64,000 nucleotides of DNA from Owenia fusiformis (Eukaryota > Annelida > Polychaeta > Sabellida > Oweniidae), in the NCBI GenBank assembly GCA_903813345.2, contig CAIIXF020000011.1, forward strand, positions 9,456,842 through 9,520,841, read 5' to 3'. The notes under the pieces were generated by a model. The model ran no database searches and was not told the origin of the DNA. It worked only from the letters and a program-made list of their open reading frames with translations. Position 1 is the stretch's first letter. Each line of letters opens with the position of its first letter. The position numbers and the translations under genes were made by a program. This document shows, one piece after another, positions 11,640 to 23,469 of the stretch.

Positions 11640-12120
11640 ATCTGTTCTTAACTTCAAGGAGGATTGGCTCCCGGGATCGAAACTCGATATTTTCAAACAA
11701 TGAAAACGTTGAAATGTCATTATTTTCTGAAATTTGAACTGACTATGAATTCAAAACAGATCTCCCTGTCCCTAGGTATTAGCATATGAAATCTGAATCA
11801 AATCCGTCAACTGGTATTTGAGTTATCTAAGATTATGTTTTTTAAGAAAAATGGCAGCCATTTTGAAATCAAGGAACTATCTTGGAAATTTCTCCCCAAG
11901 CAGAGCTCCTTTATCTCAAGGCATCAGCATATTAAATTTGAACCAAATCTGTCCACTGGTGCTTGAGTTATTAATAAATGAAGGACCCACGGTCCTATGC
12001 TCACACAGTTTGGAACCTTCAGAGGAATGTATATACTGACTTTCAAACAAAAATATTGATTTGGATTTGTAGTCTCTAACTTTGAGAAACTTAGATAGCA
12101 CAGTTGTGTGACCTAGTTTG
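11640..12120 (+). repeat. Copy of the GGC-centred palindrome module
   Basis: 'aaaaatggcagccattttgaa' (11,848), 'ctttatctcaaggcatcagc' and 'aaccaaatctgtccactggt' are the diagnostic words of the tandem family at 24,600-25,620 and 49,220-50,170. This is a diverged stretch of one to two units. Confidence 0.65.
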
Positions 12121-12380
12121 ATGACCTTTGACCTTGAAAATTTTACTAATTCAGAGCTCAGTAAGGTCTTTTGTGACTAAGCTGACCAAAATTTACATCC
12201 AAAAATCAATTTGAAAAATCAACTTTTTTGACCTTTCGAAGGTCACTGAAGGTCAAGTAAAGGTCAAATCCTAAAATTAATGTCGGATTTGAACTCCTGG
12301 CAACTTGTAGATGATTTTCAAAAAAAAAATTTGGTCAAATTGAAGCAAGTTGAAAAATAACTTATTTTTACTGTTTTTTA
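12120..12380 (+). repeat. Diverged copies of the AGGTCA satellite unit
   Basis: 'gaaggtcactgaaggtcaag' and 'tgtagatgattttcaaaaaa' match the 36,477-39,014 element's internal repeat. The AGGTCA half-sites are conserved here (AGGTCA-ctga-AGGTCA-agtaa-AGGTCA). Termini of the larger element are not seen. Confidence 0.65.
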
Positions 12381-13790
12381 CGTCAAATATCTCAAAAATG
12401 GTAAAAATTTGATGCTGACATATATTGAGCAATATGTAGGGAATGCTTAAATCTAGTAATGATGTAATTCATTGCAAGAAATGATCAAGTATAAGGCAAA
12501 CTTTGAGAAACTTGTCAATCACAAAACCTGCCATTGACTTTATACATGAGAAAGTTTCTTGAAAATGACTTAGTCCTACTTTTTGTCAAATTTTATAGAG
12601 TAAAAACCAAAAACTGTAATTCCAAGAGCTATGAAATCTTCAGAGGACATAAGTTGCATATACAGCAACTACTTAAAGTTATTTGAAAGGTCTACTTCAA
12701 CAAAGTGTCTAGTATTTACAGAAAAATTCGATACAGGGTATTTCATATGTATGCCTTTCCAATAAACTCATACATGTAGCATTGCCAACCTATCATGTGA
12801 TAATCATTTTCTTCCTTATAGAAGGTTATAAGTTTCAGAATCCAAGGGTGTCCCTGAAAAAACATACAATGAAGATGGACAAACGAACGGAAAACAGAAT
12901 GGACCGAGATCTTATAAATACACTGCCCAATATGGTTTGTTAAAGAGCAACAGATGCATACAAGCTTTACACAGATAAATTCAGACTAACATTTGGATGA
13001 TTGATCAAAGACATGTAAATGTTCTAGAATTATAAAATACACTTGCACCCTGATACAATAACGTTTAAAAAGTAAATGTTTCTCAACTTGACAAAAATAA
13101 ACCATCAATTAAAAGATCAAATGTCTAAGGATACAAAATCTATATTGTGTTTAAAAATGTGTTGAGTGTTTATGTCGTAGCAAGAACTCAAAATGACTAT
13201 ACAACCAACGCTCAATCCTTCGAACCGTATCACTCACTCACTAAGCTAGCATCGACCAATCACCTCTTATCCCTATATAACATACTGTTCCATTTACGCA
13301 ACGCACAAAGAAATCATTTATTTGCTAATGTCGCTTTGCTCAAACGCAAATAAATGTGAAATAGGTGGGTTGAAAGACAGAAAGATCCACAAAAAATTAA
13401 AAACAACTCATGAAACTAAGTCTACCTGGAAATCAGCAGACAGGAATTCATGGGCTTTTAAAGAGAAATGTTGGCAGGGTTAAAGTAAAAGCAACTTGTT
13501 ATAAATATTTAGACACCATAACACCAGACTCTGCTTACAACATGAAAGAAGCGGAAATCTCAACTGATGTCACACGTCAGACTCCATTTATTTCACCTGA
13601 CTTAAACTACTAAAAGATATTCAGTTCTTTGATTTTTGGATTTTCAGTACCATACGCTTGTTTCTTACATTATTTTTAGAAAAAATAATATGTTTTCTGC
13701 ATAATACTTCTGTTCATACTGTATATACTGTAATACTACTGTCATTAATGTATTATAACATTGCAAAATAAAGATCTATTGGATCTAATG
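12381..13790. other. Unannotated sequence
   Basis: The stretch holds a short GACGGACA-like end ('gatggacaaacgaacgg', 12,873-12,889), the usual tail of the satellite-bearing repeats here. No gene is supported. The open frame at 13,410-13,613 lacks motifs. Confidence 0.4.
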
Positions 13791-13794
13791 AATA

Positions 13795-14010
13795 ACCAGA
13801 GGATATCGCCATGATATACTTCAGAAAACCAATATGTGGAGGATATTGTGACGATATACTCTGCTTTTTGTGAAATTTATTTTTCGATGAACTGAAGGAA
13901 TATAAAAACATCCTATGATTTTATCAGAATATCATTTCGATCTACTCAGTAATATTGATATCTGCACTTGTTCGCCTCGCTCTCTCCTGCAGCTATCAAT
14001 TTCTCCTCAT
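13795..14010. repeat. Diverged copy of the nested-hairpin element
   Basis: 'ggatatcgccatgatatac', 'catcctatgattttatcaga' and 'attgatatctgcacttgttc' followed by 'gcctcgctctctcc' recall the 2.1-2.8 kb element (cctatgattta; gatatctgcacgagtgagcgtagcgag). Pairing is degraded. Confidence 0.45.
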
Positions 14011-15074
14011 CGATAAAACTTATATTCCTCGAGATCATATAATATACTATAAATATTACACTCCTAATCATGAAATATGCAGAATCAGTACATCATGTGT
14101 ACAATATGTCCGTAGAGTTCTTATATCTCTTAATCGTGACAATGATATGAAATGAGCAAAACCTGAGAAGTTGAATTGATCACTGCAGATCACCTTGATT
14201 GATATTCTTAATCTTCCAAAATCAGCAATGACCACCCTCCCAATAAAAATAGTTCATGGTTTCATTTGTGAATCTTAATGTGACATTCTCCAGGGTACAT
14301 GGAAATCTTTGCATTTTATATATGTACATGTACTGCAAAACCACATGGACAGAATTTCAAAATGAGAACAATGCAAGCTTCTAGAGTTACTGCAAGAACT
14401 TGTTAAACAGGCAATGCGCCTATTTTTAAAGGAAAAAGGACAAAATATCATTTGAGACATGTCACTCACACAGTCAATCAAATATGATAAAAACTTTTAA
14501 TTTGGGTCAATACTGAAGTGAAAAAAAATTACTTGCATAGAAAACAGCATTTAATGTTCAGAGATCAAAAGAAGTGAATTACCACTTTTCACAAAGTGTA
14601 TGTTTTTAAATAACTCTTAGATTAAAAGATGGCGCATGGTTGAAAATCCTATCAAAAATGAATGGATAACTAATGCAAACAACAATGCCATCTTTCTATG
14701 GCATCGCTAGAAACTTGACATATATAAATTGATAGAACAAGAATATTTTTTCATGATCTAGTGTCAACTCTGATGTGGTCTGTTTGAGCTGTTTTTGGTG
14801 TCAAATGAAAAATCAGGTACTTATTAATCCATTGGAAATACTATAAAGATCAAAAGTGAGACTTCATTTATGCACTTTGTCCCTTTAAATAAAAAATGAA
14901 GGGTTTGAAGCACCTCCACTATAAACATGCTTCTATAATAGATTTGCTGGGAGAGAAATAATGATTAAATAGATACTCAATTAGGCTGGACACATTATCA
15001 CACCATCAATTAACAGTTTTGGCACATAGCCTAAGAGGCTAGGAAAATACATGGTCAGTACAAATTGGCCCCTT
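14011..15074. other. Unannotated AT-rich sequence
   Basis: No recognisable coding sequence or repeat was seen. Confidence 0.4.
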
Positions 15075-15910
15075 ACTCTTAAAGGGTAACACATATCGTT
15101 TAGCAAATCGAAAAACTCGTTTGTGGTATTGCTCACCGTTTAGTATGAAAGGCGCGATCCCGGATTAAAATACTCAAGGGTAACCAGGATGAAGTCACTG
15201 TGTAATAACGCAGATGCGAGTAGGTAGTTACCAGATTCACCACCAGGTGGCTCGTTCGGGTCAGATAGCATGGCGGGTATAGGAGAAAGTTCCCTTAAAC
15301 TTAAATCACATCTGTTTTAATGATTCAATTTTCATATAACCCTTATGTATCTAATAGTTATGCAAACTGAAATATGTCCAGTAAAAGAAAATGTTATCTA
15401 TCCAATACAAGAAAAGATATTTCACTTTTTGTGATTTTGTATCATGGGGTCTATGGGGAATCAACCCGAACAAGAAGTCACATTTTCAAAAAAAATTAAA
15501 TTTTCAAAGTTGATAAACAATTTTCGAAACCATATTTTTAGATATACTTTTACATGCAGATTTCAAATATGACATCACTTTGACTGAATTTTGAATTTTT
15601 AATGACGTAAATCAAGATTATTTCTACTCGCATCTGGGTTATTACCTCTGCCTGTTTATGTGCCACATGTATAATATAGATCACCACGGATTTATCAAAA
15701 GGAGATTTTTATATTGACAAATCAATTTCACATTTTATAGGTGAAGTTTCAGGATCTTCTATTTGTGTTTAATAGGAAAAATTGATATCTAGATTTACCC
15801 ATCACGTATTAGCACAATGTATGATCTTATGAAATGTACTGTAAATGAAACAAGGTAGTTTGGATTTGCACAAGGATTTATATTGGCTGATGCTTAAGCA
15901 TCCTTTAGAT
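15075..15910 (+). repeat. Dispersed repeat interrupted by a MITE
   Basis: Outer parts (15,075-15,202 and 15,645-15,910) are homologous, in inverse orientation, to 8,850-9,215. The middle block 15,203-15,644 has no counterpart there. The insertion is therefore younger than the duplication of the host repeat. Confidence 0.7.
15203..15644 (+). mobile_element. AGATGCGAGTAG-family MITE, copy 1
   Basis: The ends are TAATAACGCAGATGCGAGTAG and its near-complement CTACTCGCATCTGGGTTATTA, about 21-bp TIRs. Interior words shared with the other copies are 'ggtcagatagcatggcgggta', cut here for length, 'cccttatgtatctaatagtt' and 'aatgacgtaaatcaagatta'. No coding capacity. An empty site at 9,060-9,115 supports mobility. 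Confidence 0.82.
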
Positions 15911-17470
15911 AATTTATTCTCTCAAAGTTAATAGAATCATTGTAAACTTTCTGATGATTGTAATTTTCAAAATGATTTCAATAAACTGGAATTTACAGAA
16001 ATCCCCTAATTTCTTATAATAAATAGACTGATCTGGTGCACCTACCTTGAGCTGCAATATTGTTTTTCATACAGGAAGCTTATCGTAACCCTTTAATGAG
16101 TTTCATTAGCTAGGAATTACTCAATAAAATGTCAAGTAAGTCTTGATTATTTGTGTCATTCGACTGTTGGTCTATATAACTATCGACTGTTGGTCTATAT
16201 AACACAACGAGAAACACTATATAATAAACATCAATACGACGAGATAATAGATTTATTATCCAAATTGAATAATAACTAATAAGATCTGTTACTGCTGAAT
16301 AACATTCTGCTGAATAACATTTGTTATTAATCATATAGAAATGTCTTATCCGAACAGCTTACATGTACGTATTATCCGTTGCGGCCATGAACAATTTAAC
16401 ATATCTAATTAGCTAAGTAAATAAACATGCGTCGACACAGTCGCAGTTGACTATGAAAAGTTCAATCATCAATCTTATTTTTATTTTCTTGATTTAAAGA
16501 TTTATTATGTTTAAAAAAGAAAATGTTTGATTTTTAAGTTCAACCTTTAATTCTTATTATCAAGAACGCGCATGCAAATTCGCCAACCATGTACATTGCT
16601 TGCAGTCTGCGCAATTTAATGTAAATCATTGTATATTTTTCGATATACTGTAATACTAATCATTATTTGTAAAATTGAACCGAATATAATCTAAAATTAA
16701 TCAGCTTTAAATACATTATATGTCATAAAAGTTGCCTTAAAACAATACAATTCGTGCGTTTGTAAATGCTCTAAAGCCCCGCTACGCTAGTATATGAACG
16801 AATCCTAAATAGAAATGAGTAAAATTCGTTCCCATTAGTGTGTACACGTTCTACACCGAGACTTCTCCTTTAAATCAAATCAGTCCACCAGTATGAGTTA
16901 AAAATGGACAGAGGGACGGATGGCTTCATTCAATGGGATAATTAAGATATTTCAAAACCAGTGTCATTCTTCTATGCATACATCACTCCAATCATAAAAT
17001 AAAACAAGCTGTTTATTTTAAAACTATTCTTTACGAATTTATGATAAGTGTATAATGTTCAATCATACAAATCGCAGTCAGTGATTGTTCTCTACACTCA
17101 CCCCTCCCCCTTCCTGACATGAACTATTTTGTAAAACCATTGACAGTGTGGAAAGGATTCTTACACTCGAGTGTCAAGGGGGGGGGGGCAGTTACAGAAA
17201 TATACAAGGCGATGGTTCAAATTGGACAATTTTCAAAACTGTTCAACATGGTGAAAACTTCACGTTTTTAAAGAATGCTTGCCCGGCGAGTGGTTTGCTC
17301 TGGATTGCGAGAGAACAAAAACTTTGATAATACTATCATTAATCTAAACAACTTTTTAAACCGTCTCTGACTACATATCATGCCAATTAATACCATTATT
17401 GTGTTGACAGGATTAAATATGATATCTATGGAATTATAATTTAATGAACTCAATAGTCTAAATGATAATA
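15911..17470. other. Unannotated sequence with a small tandem and a poly-G tract
   Basis: Two direct copies of 'cgactgttggtctatataac' lie at about 16,159-16,203. A run of about 10 G is at 17,178-17,187. No gene is supported. Confidence 0.45.
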
Positions 17471-17479
17471 AGTTCATAA

Positions 17480-17810
17480 TTTAGTCTTGGTTGACTAGTC
17501 TTGCATCATCAGAGTTGGATTGCAAATACCTCCCTAAATCAAATATTTAAAATTTACAAATTTACTAGTGTACCGGGTGGGGAAACAAGTCTCCATCCAA
17601 CCACTAAAGTTTAAATATACTATATACTATAGTGTCCCGTGAATTCATTATAATTATCTTAGACAATAGTGAAGCGGTACAATCATTGGAGTGTTAATTA
17701 ATCGGAATGCAAGTTTGATTTAAAATAACTCCTTTGGATCAAATATTTAAATTCTACTAGAATGCGAGGAGTGGAAACAAGTCTCCATTCAAGCACTAAA
17801 TATCAAAAGA
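17480..17810 (+). repeat. Two diverged direct repeats, about 190-bp period
   Basis: 'aatcaaatatttaaaattta' then 'aaacaagtctccatccaacc' at 17,537-17,603 recur as 'gatcaaatatttaaattcta' then 'aaacaagtctccattcaagc' at 17,727-17,797. No protein is visible. Confidence 0.6.
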
Positions 17811-18252
17811 AAGATTTCAGTACCCCTTAACTTCACTCCCGGACTTCACTATTCACCACCACCCCTCCCTCTTCCCCAAGTATCCCTTATGACCCCAGAA
17901 TGTTCGTTTCTGTGCCCCCCCGTCCATGGCCAGTAAGTAATCTATGTGTATATTGGCTCCCTCCCAAAGGTGGGAAAACCAGATGCAGGCATCAGGCCTG
18001 TCAACTGTCCCGCAATTTGCGTATTTGTCACGCATTTGCTGAAGAATTTGAAGTCACGCCAGTTATTTTTGCGTGACAGAAAATGTCACGCAAATACGCA
18101 TTTTACCTGGTAATTGTCTAGAAAAATTTCTAAAAAAGTTCGTCTACACAGCAAAAATACGAACGCCGAAAAAAAAACGTACGCATTTCGTTCGGACTTT
18201 TCACGCGAATCACTAATATGTCACGCATTCCGTCCCGAAAATGTTCGTACCT

Positions 18253-18253
<1 letters not shown>
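17811..18253. other. CACGCAAATACGC-rich region, possible old repeat
   Basis: The words 'gcgtatttgtcacgca', 'tgtcacgcaaatacgca' and 'tatgtcacgcattccg' recur within 250 bp in both orientations. I do not recognise a family and no ORF is convincing. CpG content is higher than in the neighbouring DNA. Confidence 0.35.

Positions 18254-18301
<48 letters not shown>
18254..18301 (+). repeat. Uninterrupted poly-C tract, 48 nt
   Basis: A pure run of C from 18,254 to 18,301. Poly-proline and poly-glycine open frames across it are artefacts. Such a tract is hard to sequence and assemble, so its exact length is uncertain. It could form i-motif or G-quadruplex structures. Confidence 0.95.
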
Positions 18302-18302
<1 letters not shown>

Positions 18303-20410
18303 TTGATGGATGTTTGAAACGCGAGCATAGCGATCGCGAAAAATTTGAGGTGTTCAAAATTTCACAAGATGTAATAAAATTTAAACCAAGGTGTTCAAAA
18401 TTTGGATCGAGGTGTTCAGATTTGGACCAAGGTGTCCACATTTAGAGGGGAGGTGTTCAACATTTCCAAGTCACTCATGTTAGGTGTTCCCAAGTTGACA
18501 GGCCTGAGGCATAGCATAGACATTGACAAGGTGAGGGGATTTAAATATAAAAATAGTCTTGTTTTTGGCTCCGACTTATATATTTTGGCACTGTTTAACA
18601 AAGCCGGTTTAAGGAATGAGAGGCAGAAATAATTCCTAGAAATAAGATGGCCTCATCGCGATAGCCGCAATCCCTTTGTCTTTATCCTTCCACAATCGGC
18701 AGATAAGAGTGGCTCTGGCATACCAAAATGAGATGGCCTGTCTTAACTGTAATCAAGATATGGTACCTAACCGCAGTTATTTTGGTTTTATAACGGGGAT
18801 ATTGCTGGAGCTTGAATAACAAATAAAAGGCATGTTCTTATTTCTGTATTCTGACCTTTGATTGTGTATTAAGTTGAGCTGCACGCCAAACGTTAAGATT
18901 GTTAAAACGCTTAAAATAAAATGTTATTCCTCTCAATTTACATAAAAATGAAACATATTAGATTCGAATCTCAGTCACACCAGCACCACTGGTCAACGGA
19001 AGAACAAATATCTATATTAATCAAATGTCTGAGAATTTGATAACTGTCTGGGATCCAATGTTAAATTTTATTGAAGCAAACTAAGAAAAGTATAAAGATG
19101 AATTTTAAACGTTTAGAGGGAAAAGTCAAATATGCATTGTAACCCTAAAAATAATTCATTAAAGTGTCGTACACATTTATAACATTATATAAATAAAACA
19201 AATAAAGCACAACCCTAATGCCCTATAATGAATTATATTATCGGCGCTAAACGGCCCTTGCAATAAAAACGCATCGAAGCAGGGAATGCTTGAAAAATTC
19301 TTCCGAGACTGACTTTTCAAAAATGTTTATATGATGATTGCGTTTGCTTCTCACGAGTTCATTGAAACGTTCAGTCGTAAAACTTTAGAGATCAAAAGAC
19401 TAATTAGGCACCTGATTGCGAAAGTTTGATTGCATTTCGATCGCCGGGATTTTACAAACGTATTGTTTAAGTAGCGATCGTGTTCTTGGAATCTTGATAA
19501 CTTCCTATTTTAAGTTTTGGGTTGAAAGCAATGAGTATGTCGGACTTTCTCAAGTCCACATAATGAAACAATATCCCTTTATATTAGTCCAATCGGAATT
19601 TGCATAAACATACCAGTTTTATATTGCAAAAAGAACTGTAATTAATAGCCTACATAAAAGCATCATGCTAAATAAAACATTAAAGCATATATAAAGCCTA
19701 TTGTTATCGCACCCCCCCCCCCTCCTGGCTACGCCTATGGATATTTATGCAACTTTCATGTTTACCCCGCCCCCTAATAATTCTTGCACCCCCTCTTAAT
19801 ATCAGACCCGTCAGGCGTTGAGGCATTGATCAGGATACCCTGACTCCCAAGCTGTGCGACTTCTGGCAACCGCTACACCTATATTCCCGGGGAAAACGCT
19901 TTTAGAAAAATTGTCAAATGTGGTCGTGTGTGGGCAAACACCGAGGATGAGGACAGGGGTGCGTGCATTGTGTGCGACCCTTCATCAGTTGTGTACCTTA
20001 TTTTTTTATGAATTTCTTCCGAATAGTTATGCTAGAGGGGTTCTGATATTTATTTCTGTTTTCAAATGAAATAATTTCACCCTTGCCCGACTGACTTGTA
20101 GATAATGCACGAATCAAATAGCATGGGGATCAGATAATCAGATTGATTCGTATTTTCGCAATCAGATGAATTAACTTATTGTTTTCTCTGATTAAAAGGC
20201 GGTTTGGAGCTACTTTTACAGGATTTGTAAATTCGCAATCAGACTGGCTTATTTTAATATTTAGTCAGTGCAAGAGGAGGGGACTATAAAGTAGAAAATT
20301 GTTTTGATTTCGACACTAACTGAATAATTTATCACAATTGTTAAATAAGCAAACAGAAACAGGTTTAAAAATGAGAATAGAGGCAAAAAGTCTATACATA
20401 AAATGTAATT
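18302..20410. other. Unannotated sequence, MITE end at about 19,711-19,741
   Basis: 'aggtgttcaaaattt', 'aggtgttcagatttg', 'aggtgtccacattta' and 'aggtgttcaacattt' at 18,348-18,470 form a short degenerate tandem of about 30 bp. Poly-C followed by 'ctcctggctacgcctatgg' at about 19,711-19,739 is the right terminus of the CAGTGGCGTAGCC family. No gene is supported. Confidence 0.4.
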
Positions 20411-20419
20411 AAAACCCGG

Positions 20420-21085
20420 GAATTAAAAGCAATTTTAGACTGTTAGATGATCCCTTCTGTAATCAAGGTGATGTTGGTACACTTCCGCCGTTAGAAAAAC
20501 AAAGACTAAGACAAAGACTATAGCAATTAATCCTTTTGTAATCATTAAATGTTAGATTCTTATTATTTTGTTGGACAATGTTCAGACTTCTAACCAAGAT
20601 TAAATCATTTATGTTTGTATTTAAAAAATAGTATTTCAATCAGACAGACGCTCTAATGAGTTAGAAAAATACATTTGTCCATTTCCTCTCAAGAAGTTTT
20701 CAAAGGTAATCAAGTCGATTTGTTTGAGTGTTTAGCATTGTTTTTCATAACTTGACGCTTCCATGAACAGAATGACTTTGAAATGAGTTTTTATAATTTT
20801 AGCTTTTATACGGACATGCTTATTGTATATTTCTATATGAACGTTGTAGTTATGTGATGTAACATCGCCCCCCCCCCCCCCCAAATTACAGGTATACAAA
20901 TTTTGGTCGGAATGCATTAACTTGCAAATTAAAGCAATTTTAGACTGTTAGATGATCTCTTATGTAATCTAGGTGATGTTGGTACACTTCCGCATTTAAG
21001 AAAACAAAGACTAAAACAAAGAGAACTAAGCAATTAATCCTTTTGTTATCAATAAATGTTAGATTCTTATTTTTTATTGGACAAT
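20420..21085 (+). repeat. Pair of 170-bp direct repeats
   Basis: 20,425-20,595 and 20,928-21,085 align along their whole length. Both contain 'caattttagactgttagatg', 'ggtgatgttggtacacttcc' and 'gcaattaatccttttgt'. The spacer holds a poly-C run (20,868-20,881). They could be the direct ends of a larger insertion. The ends show no LTR hallmarks that I can identify. Confidence 0.7.
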
Positions 21086-21349
21086 ATTAAGACTTCTGTT
21101 TGCGATTGTTGTGCAGGTATGTGTATAAAATCATGTGAACAACATTATCGTGGAATCTCCCATATTCATTCTCATAATGTCTTACAGCTATTTCGCAAAT
21201 GACATAATCCTAAACAACATATGGACATAATATTGCAGAACTGAGCGAAAAGAAAGGTGGAACAAATCAGATTAAGATATTTTATTTTTGAAATGCACAA
21301 AGGGCAACAAAACTTAAAGGCGTTGTAAAATAGATCGTGCTTTTATATG

Positions 21350-21460
21350 ATCCCCTTCTATAGTACCCTACCCTTTGCATTTGTTCGACTTCACTTCTTA
21401 AATGAGAGTTTCGTCTTCTCGTAGTTTATAATTAGACTCTGCACACAGCGTAATAGAGCC
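21350..21460 (+). repeat. ACCCTTTGCATTYG family terminus
   Basis: 'taccctttgcatttgttcga', 'cttcacttcttaaatgagag' and 'ttagactctgcacacagcg' match the TIR of the 22,430-23,469 element. No partner end was found, so this is a fragment or solo end. Confidence 0.6.
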
Positions 21461-21507
21461 CCTATTATCCATGTTCATGTTCTCATTTGATTTTTCATCA
21501 GTTATGA

Positions 21508-21642
21508 CTTGATAACATTTGCTCCGATTTTCATTACGGCGCCCGGCCGATTGAGTATCTTGTTCAGAATTGAATACAATTTTGAACAAAATACTCATCG
21601 GCCGGGCGCCGGTGCTGAAAATCTGAGCAAATGTGACCACGG
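21508..21642. repeat. GC-capped hairpin
   Basis: 'ggcgcccggccgatt' at 21,539 pairs with 'catcggccgggcgcc' ending near 21,611, with continuing pairing inward (gagtat, ttgttca, aattg). Outward pairing runs through 'catttgctccgattttca' with 'tgaaaatctgagcaaatg'. The stem is about 65 bp. It is one of the few GC-rich patches in the area. Confidence 0.75.
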
Positions 21643-21660
21643 CATTATAAAAGCATACTC

Positions 21661-22429
21661 TTTAATACACGAAAAATGAGACTTTATCTATCAGAGAAAT
21701 AAAAATGGAAAATTTGTATTCTGAAAATATTAACTGATCCATTGGTTAGTATTAAATATTAAGTTTTACAGTCGGATTAATATGTGGACAACTTGCAAAT
21801 GAAATGAAAGTAACATGACAGAACGAGTATGTACGCCCAATAAATACTTTTATAGTTTTAATGTGCATTCAAAGGACCCTGTTTGTTAAATTGATAGAAA
21901 TGAATAGTTTTATTATCGGAAAAAACTGAGAAATATCTACCCGATTCGCCAGAATAGTCATCATCATATCAGTGCGAAAAATTAGCTATATTTATTTTCT
22001 ATCCGATATACACCTGATATTGATAGCCTTCCACGATCATGGTCCGTTGACATCATCAACCTTGTGATTTGCCATAAGTGATTAACCAACATTTTTAAAT
22101 TAAAATCGGGGTTGACGTTTCTTGACTTTTCACACTTACATCAAAACATAATTTGAAAATAAAAGGCATAAAATGGCCATTAAAAGTACATTTTTGAACA
22201 AAAGTATCAACTTATATTACACGGCACGCAAATACAAAGTGAAAAGAACGTCTTCCCGGAGATTGAAATACGGATCGGTAAGTCAACAAATCTAACTGTT
22301 AAATAAACAAGCTTAGCCTATGTCTGCGATTGTTTGTCTGAGTGGCCAGATGTTATCCGTTTCGGATAATAAATTTCTGAGAATACTACTGATATCTAGA
22401 ATACATCTTTCGTGATATTTTTCATAAAA
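21661..22429. other. Unannotated AT-rich sequence
   Basis: Nothing with recognisable coding or repeat structure was found. Confidence 0.35.
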
Positions 22430-22753
22430 CTACCCTTTGCATTCGTTTGACTTCACTTCTTAAAAGAGAGCTTCGTCTTAGTGTATACGTAGTTTAACTA
22501 GACTCTGCACGCAGGGTATCATAAAACAGGCATCTTAGCTGCAATTTTGAATAATAGCGTAATTCATAGTACAATATAAATTAACCCGCCTCTGTTTAAT
22601 TCAAATATGCATTACCCTTAAGATTTATATACTTAGACACCTTTTCATTCTTGATTCGGATTTTTATCTTGTCTTCATCTAAATCTGTGGATTAATAACA
22701 GTTTTTAGTATACAAATTGAACATACAAAATGTAGCGTATTGATTACACGTTA

Positions 22754-23335
22754 CAGTGGCGTAGCCAGCTTTCAGTCGGGGGGGGGGGGGGAAGGGGTGC
22801 GATCGTGGCATTAAAAATGTTTTTGAAGATTTGTTTTGAATTTTACAAAAATTGGTGCAACTTCGTTCAAAATCGAGCTAGAAGCTTCAAAAAAAAGCAT
22901 TTTAAGACTTTTCTCTTCTATCTAATGGTTCTATTTTCATTGGTTATGGAGGGGGGGGTGCGACCGCATCCCATCGCATCCCCCTGGCTACGCCCAGGGG
23001 CGGATCCAGGAACCAACAAGGGGGGGGGCCCAAATTTCAGGTCAGAGAAAAAACGCCCGCGCTTGCGCGGAAAAAAATTTTGGGCCCCTAAAATCCAAAA
23101 GTGGGCCCAAATTTTGAAATTTTGAGGCCCATTTCCTTCAAAATTTGGACTGAAATTAACAAATAAGGCCTTACAAGGCCCAGTAATGACCAAAAAGGCC
23201 CACTTTTTGGGGCCTGAAGGCCTTGTTTGGCCAAAAAAATTTTTTGGGCCCAATTTTTTTTTCTGGGCCCACCCAAGGGGGGGGGGCCCGGGCCCCTGGG
23301 CCCCCCCCCCCCTAATCCGCCAGTGACGCCTATGC
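22754..23335. mobile_element. CAGTGGCGTAGCC-type MITE, split by an insertion
   Basis: The left end CAGTGGCGTAGCCAG (22,754) is matched by CTGGCTACGCC (22,984-22,994) plus TATG after the inner insertion at 23,331. The left part contains a poly-G of 12 at 22,779. Another right end of this family is at 19,711-19,739. Confidence 0.7.
22995..23325. mobile_element. CAGGGGCGGATCC MITE with G/C-homopolymer interior
   Basis: The left end is CAGGGGCGGATCCAGG and the right end ATCCGCCAGTG. Both are flanked by ACGCC (22,990-22,994 and 23,326-23,330), a 5-bp apparent target duplication. The interior is rich in GGGCCC and TTTTGG words and ends in runs of G and C. Open frames here are low-complexity. The TIR is of the hAT-like MITE kind (recall-based). 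Confidence 0.75.
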
Positions 23336-23469
23336 GCTATATTAATATAACAAGGTTATCAATATCATGCCAATAGTTACCATGCGTGCAGAGTCTACAT
23401 GTAGTTAAACTACAAGACGAAGACGAAGCTCTATTTTAACAAGTGAAGTCAAACGAATGCAAAGGGTAG

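Larger units (their letters stand above)
22430..23469. mobile_element. TIR element (CTACCCTTTGCAT family) hosting two nested MITEs
   Basis: The terminal block 22,430-22,515 (ctaccctttgcattcgt, cttcacttcttaaaagagag, gactctgcacgc) recurs as reverse complement at 23,384-23,469. TIRs are about 85 bp and the element is 1.04 kb. Its interior is largely filled by later insertions (22,754-23,335). No ORF of its own remains. Single ends occur at 9,588, 21,366, 63,358 and 63,665. Confidence 0.75.

Noticed and set aside
18114-18445. Poly-proline and poly-glycine open frames around 18.25 kb
   Set aside because: They are translations of a 48-nt C homopolymer on both strands; there is no conserved flanking protein sequence.
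18960-18985. tRNA-like word 'gattcgaatctc'
   Set aside because: Resembles a B box, but no A box at the right distance and no cloverleaf can be drawn around it.
22805-23276. Several overlapping ORFs rich in Gly, Pro, Lys and Phe
   Set aside because: They translate the G/C-rich interior of nested MITEs, in three frames and both strands, with no recognisable domain.
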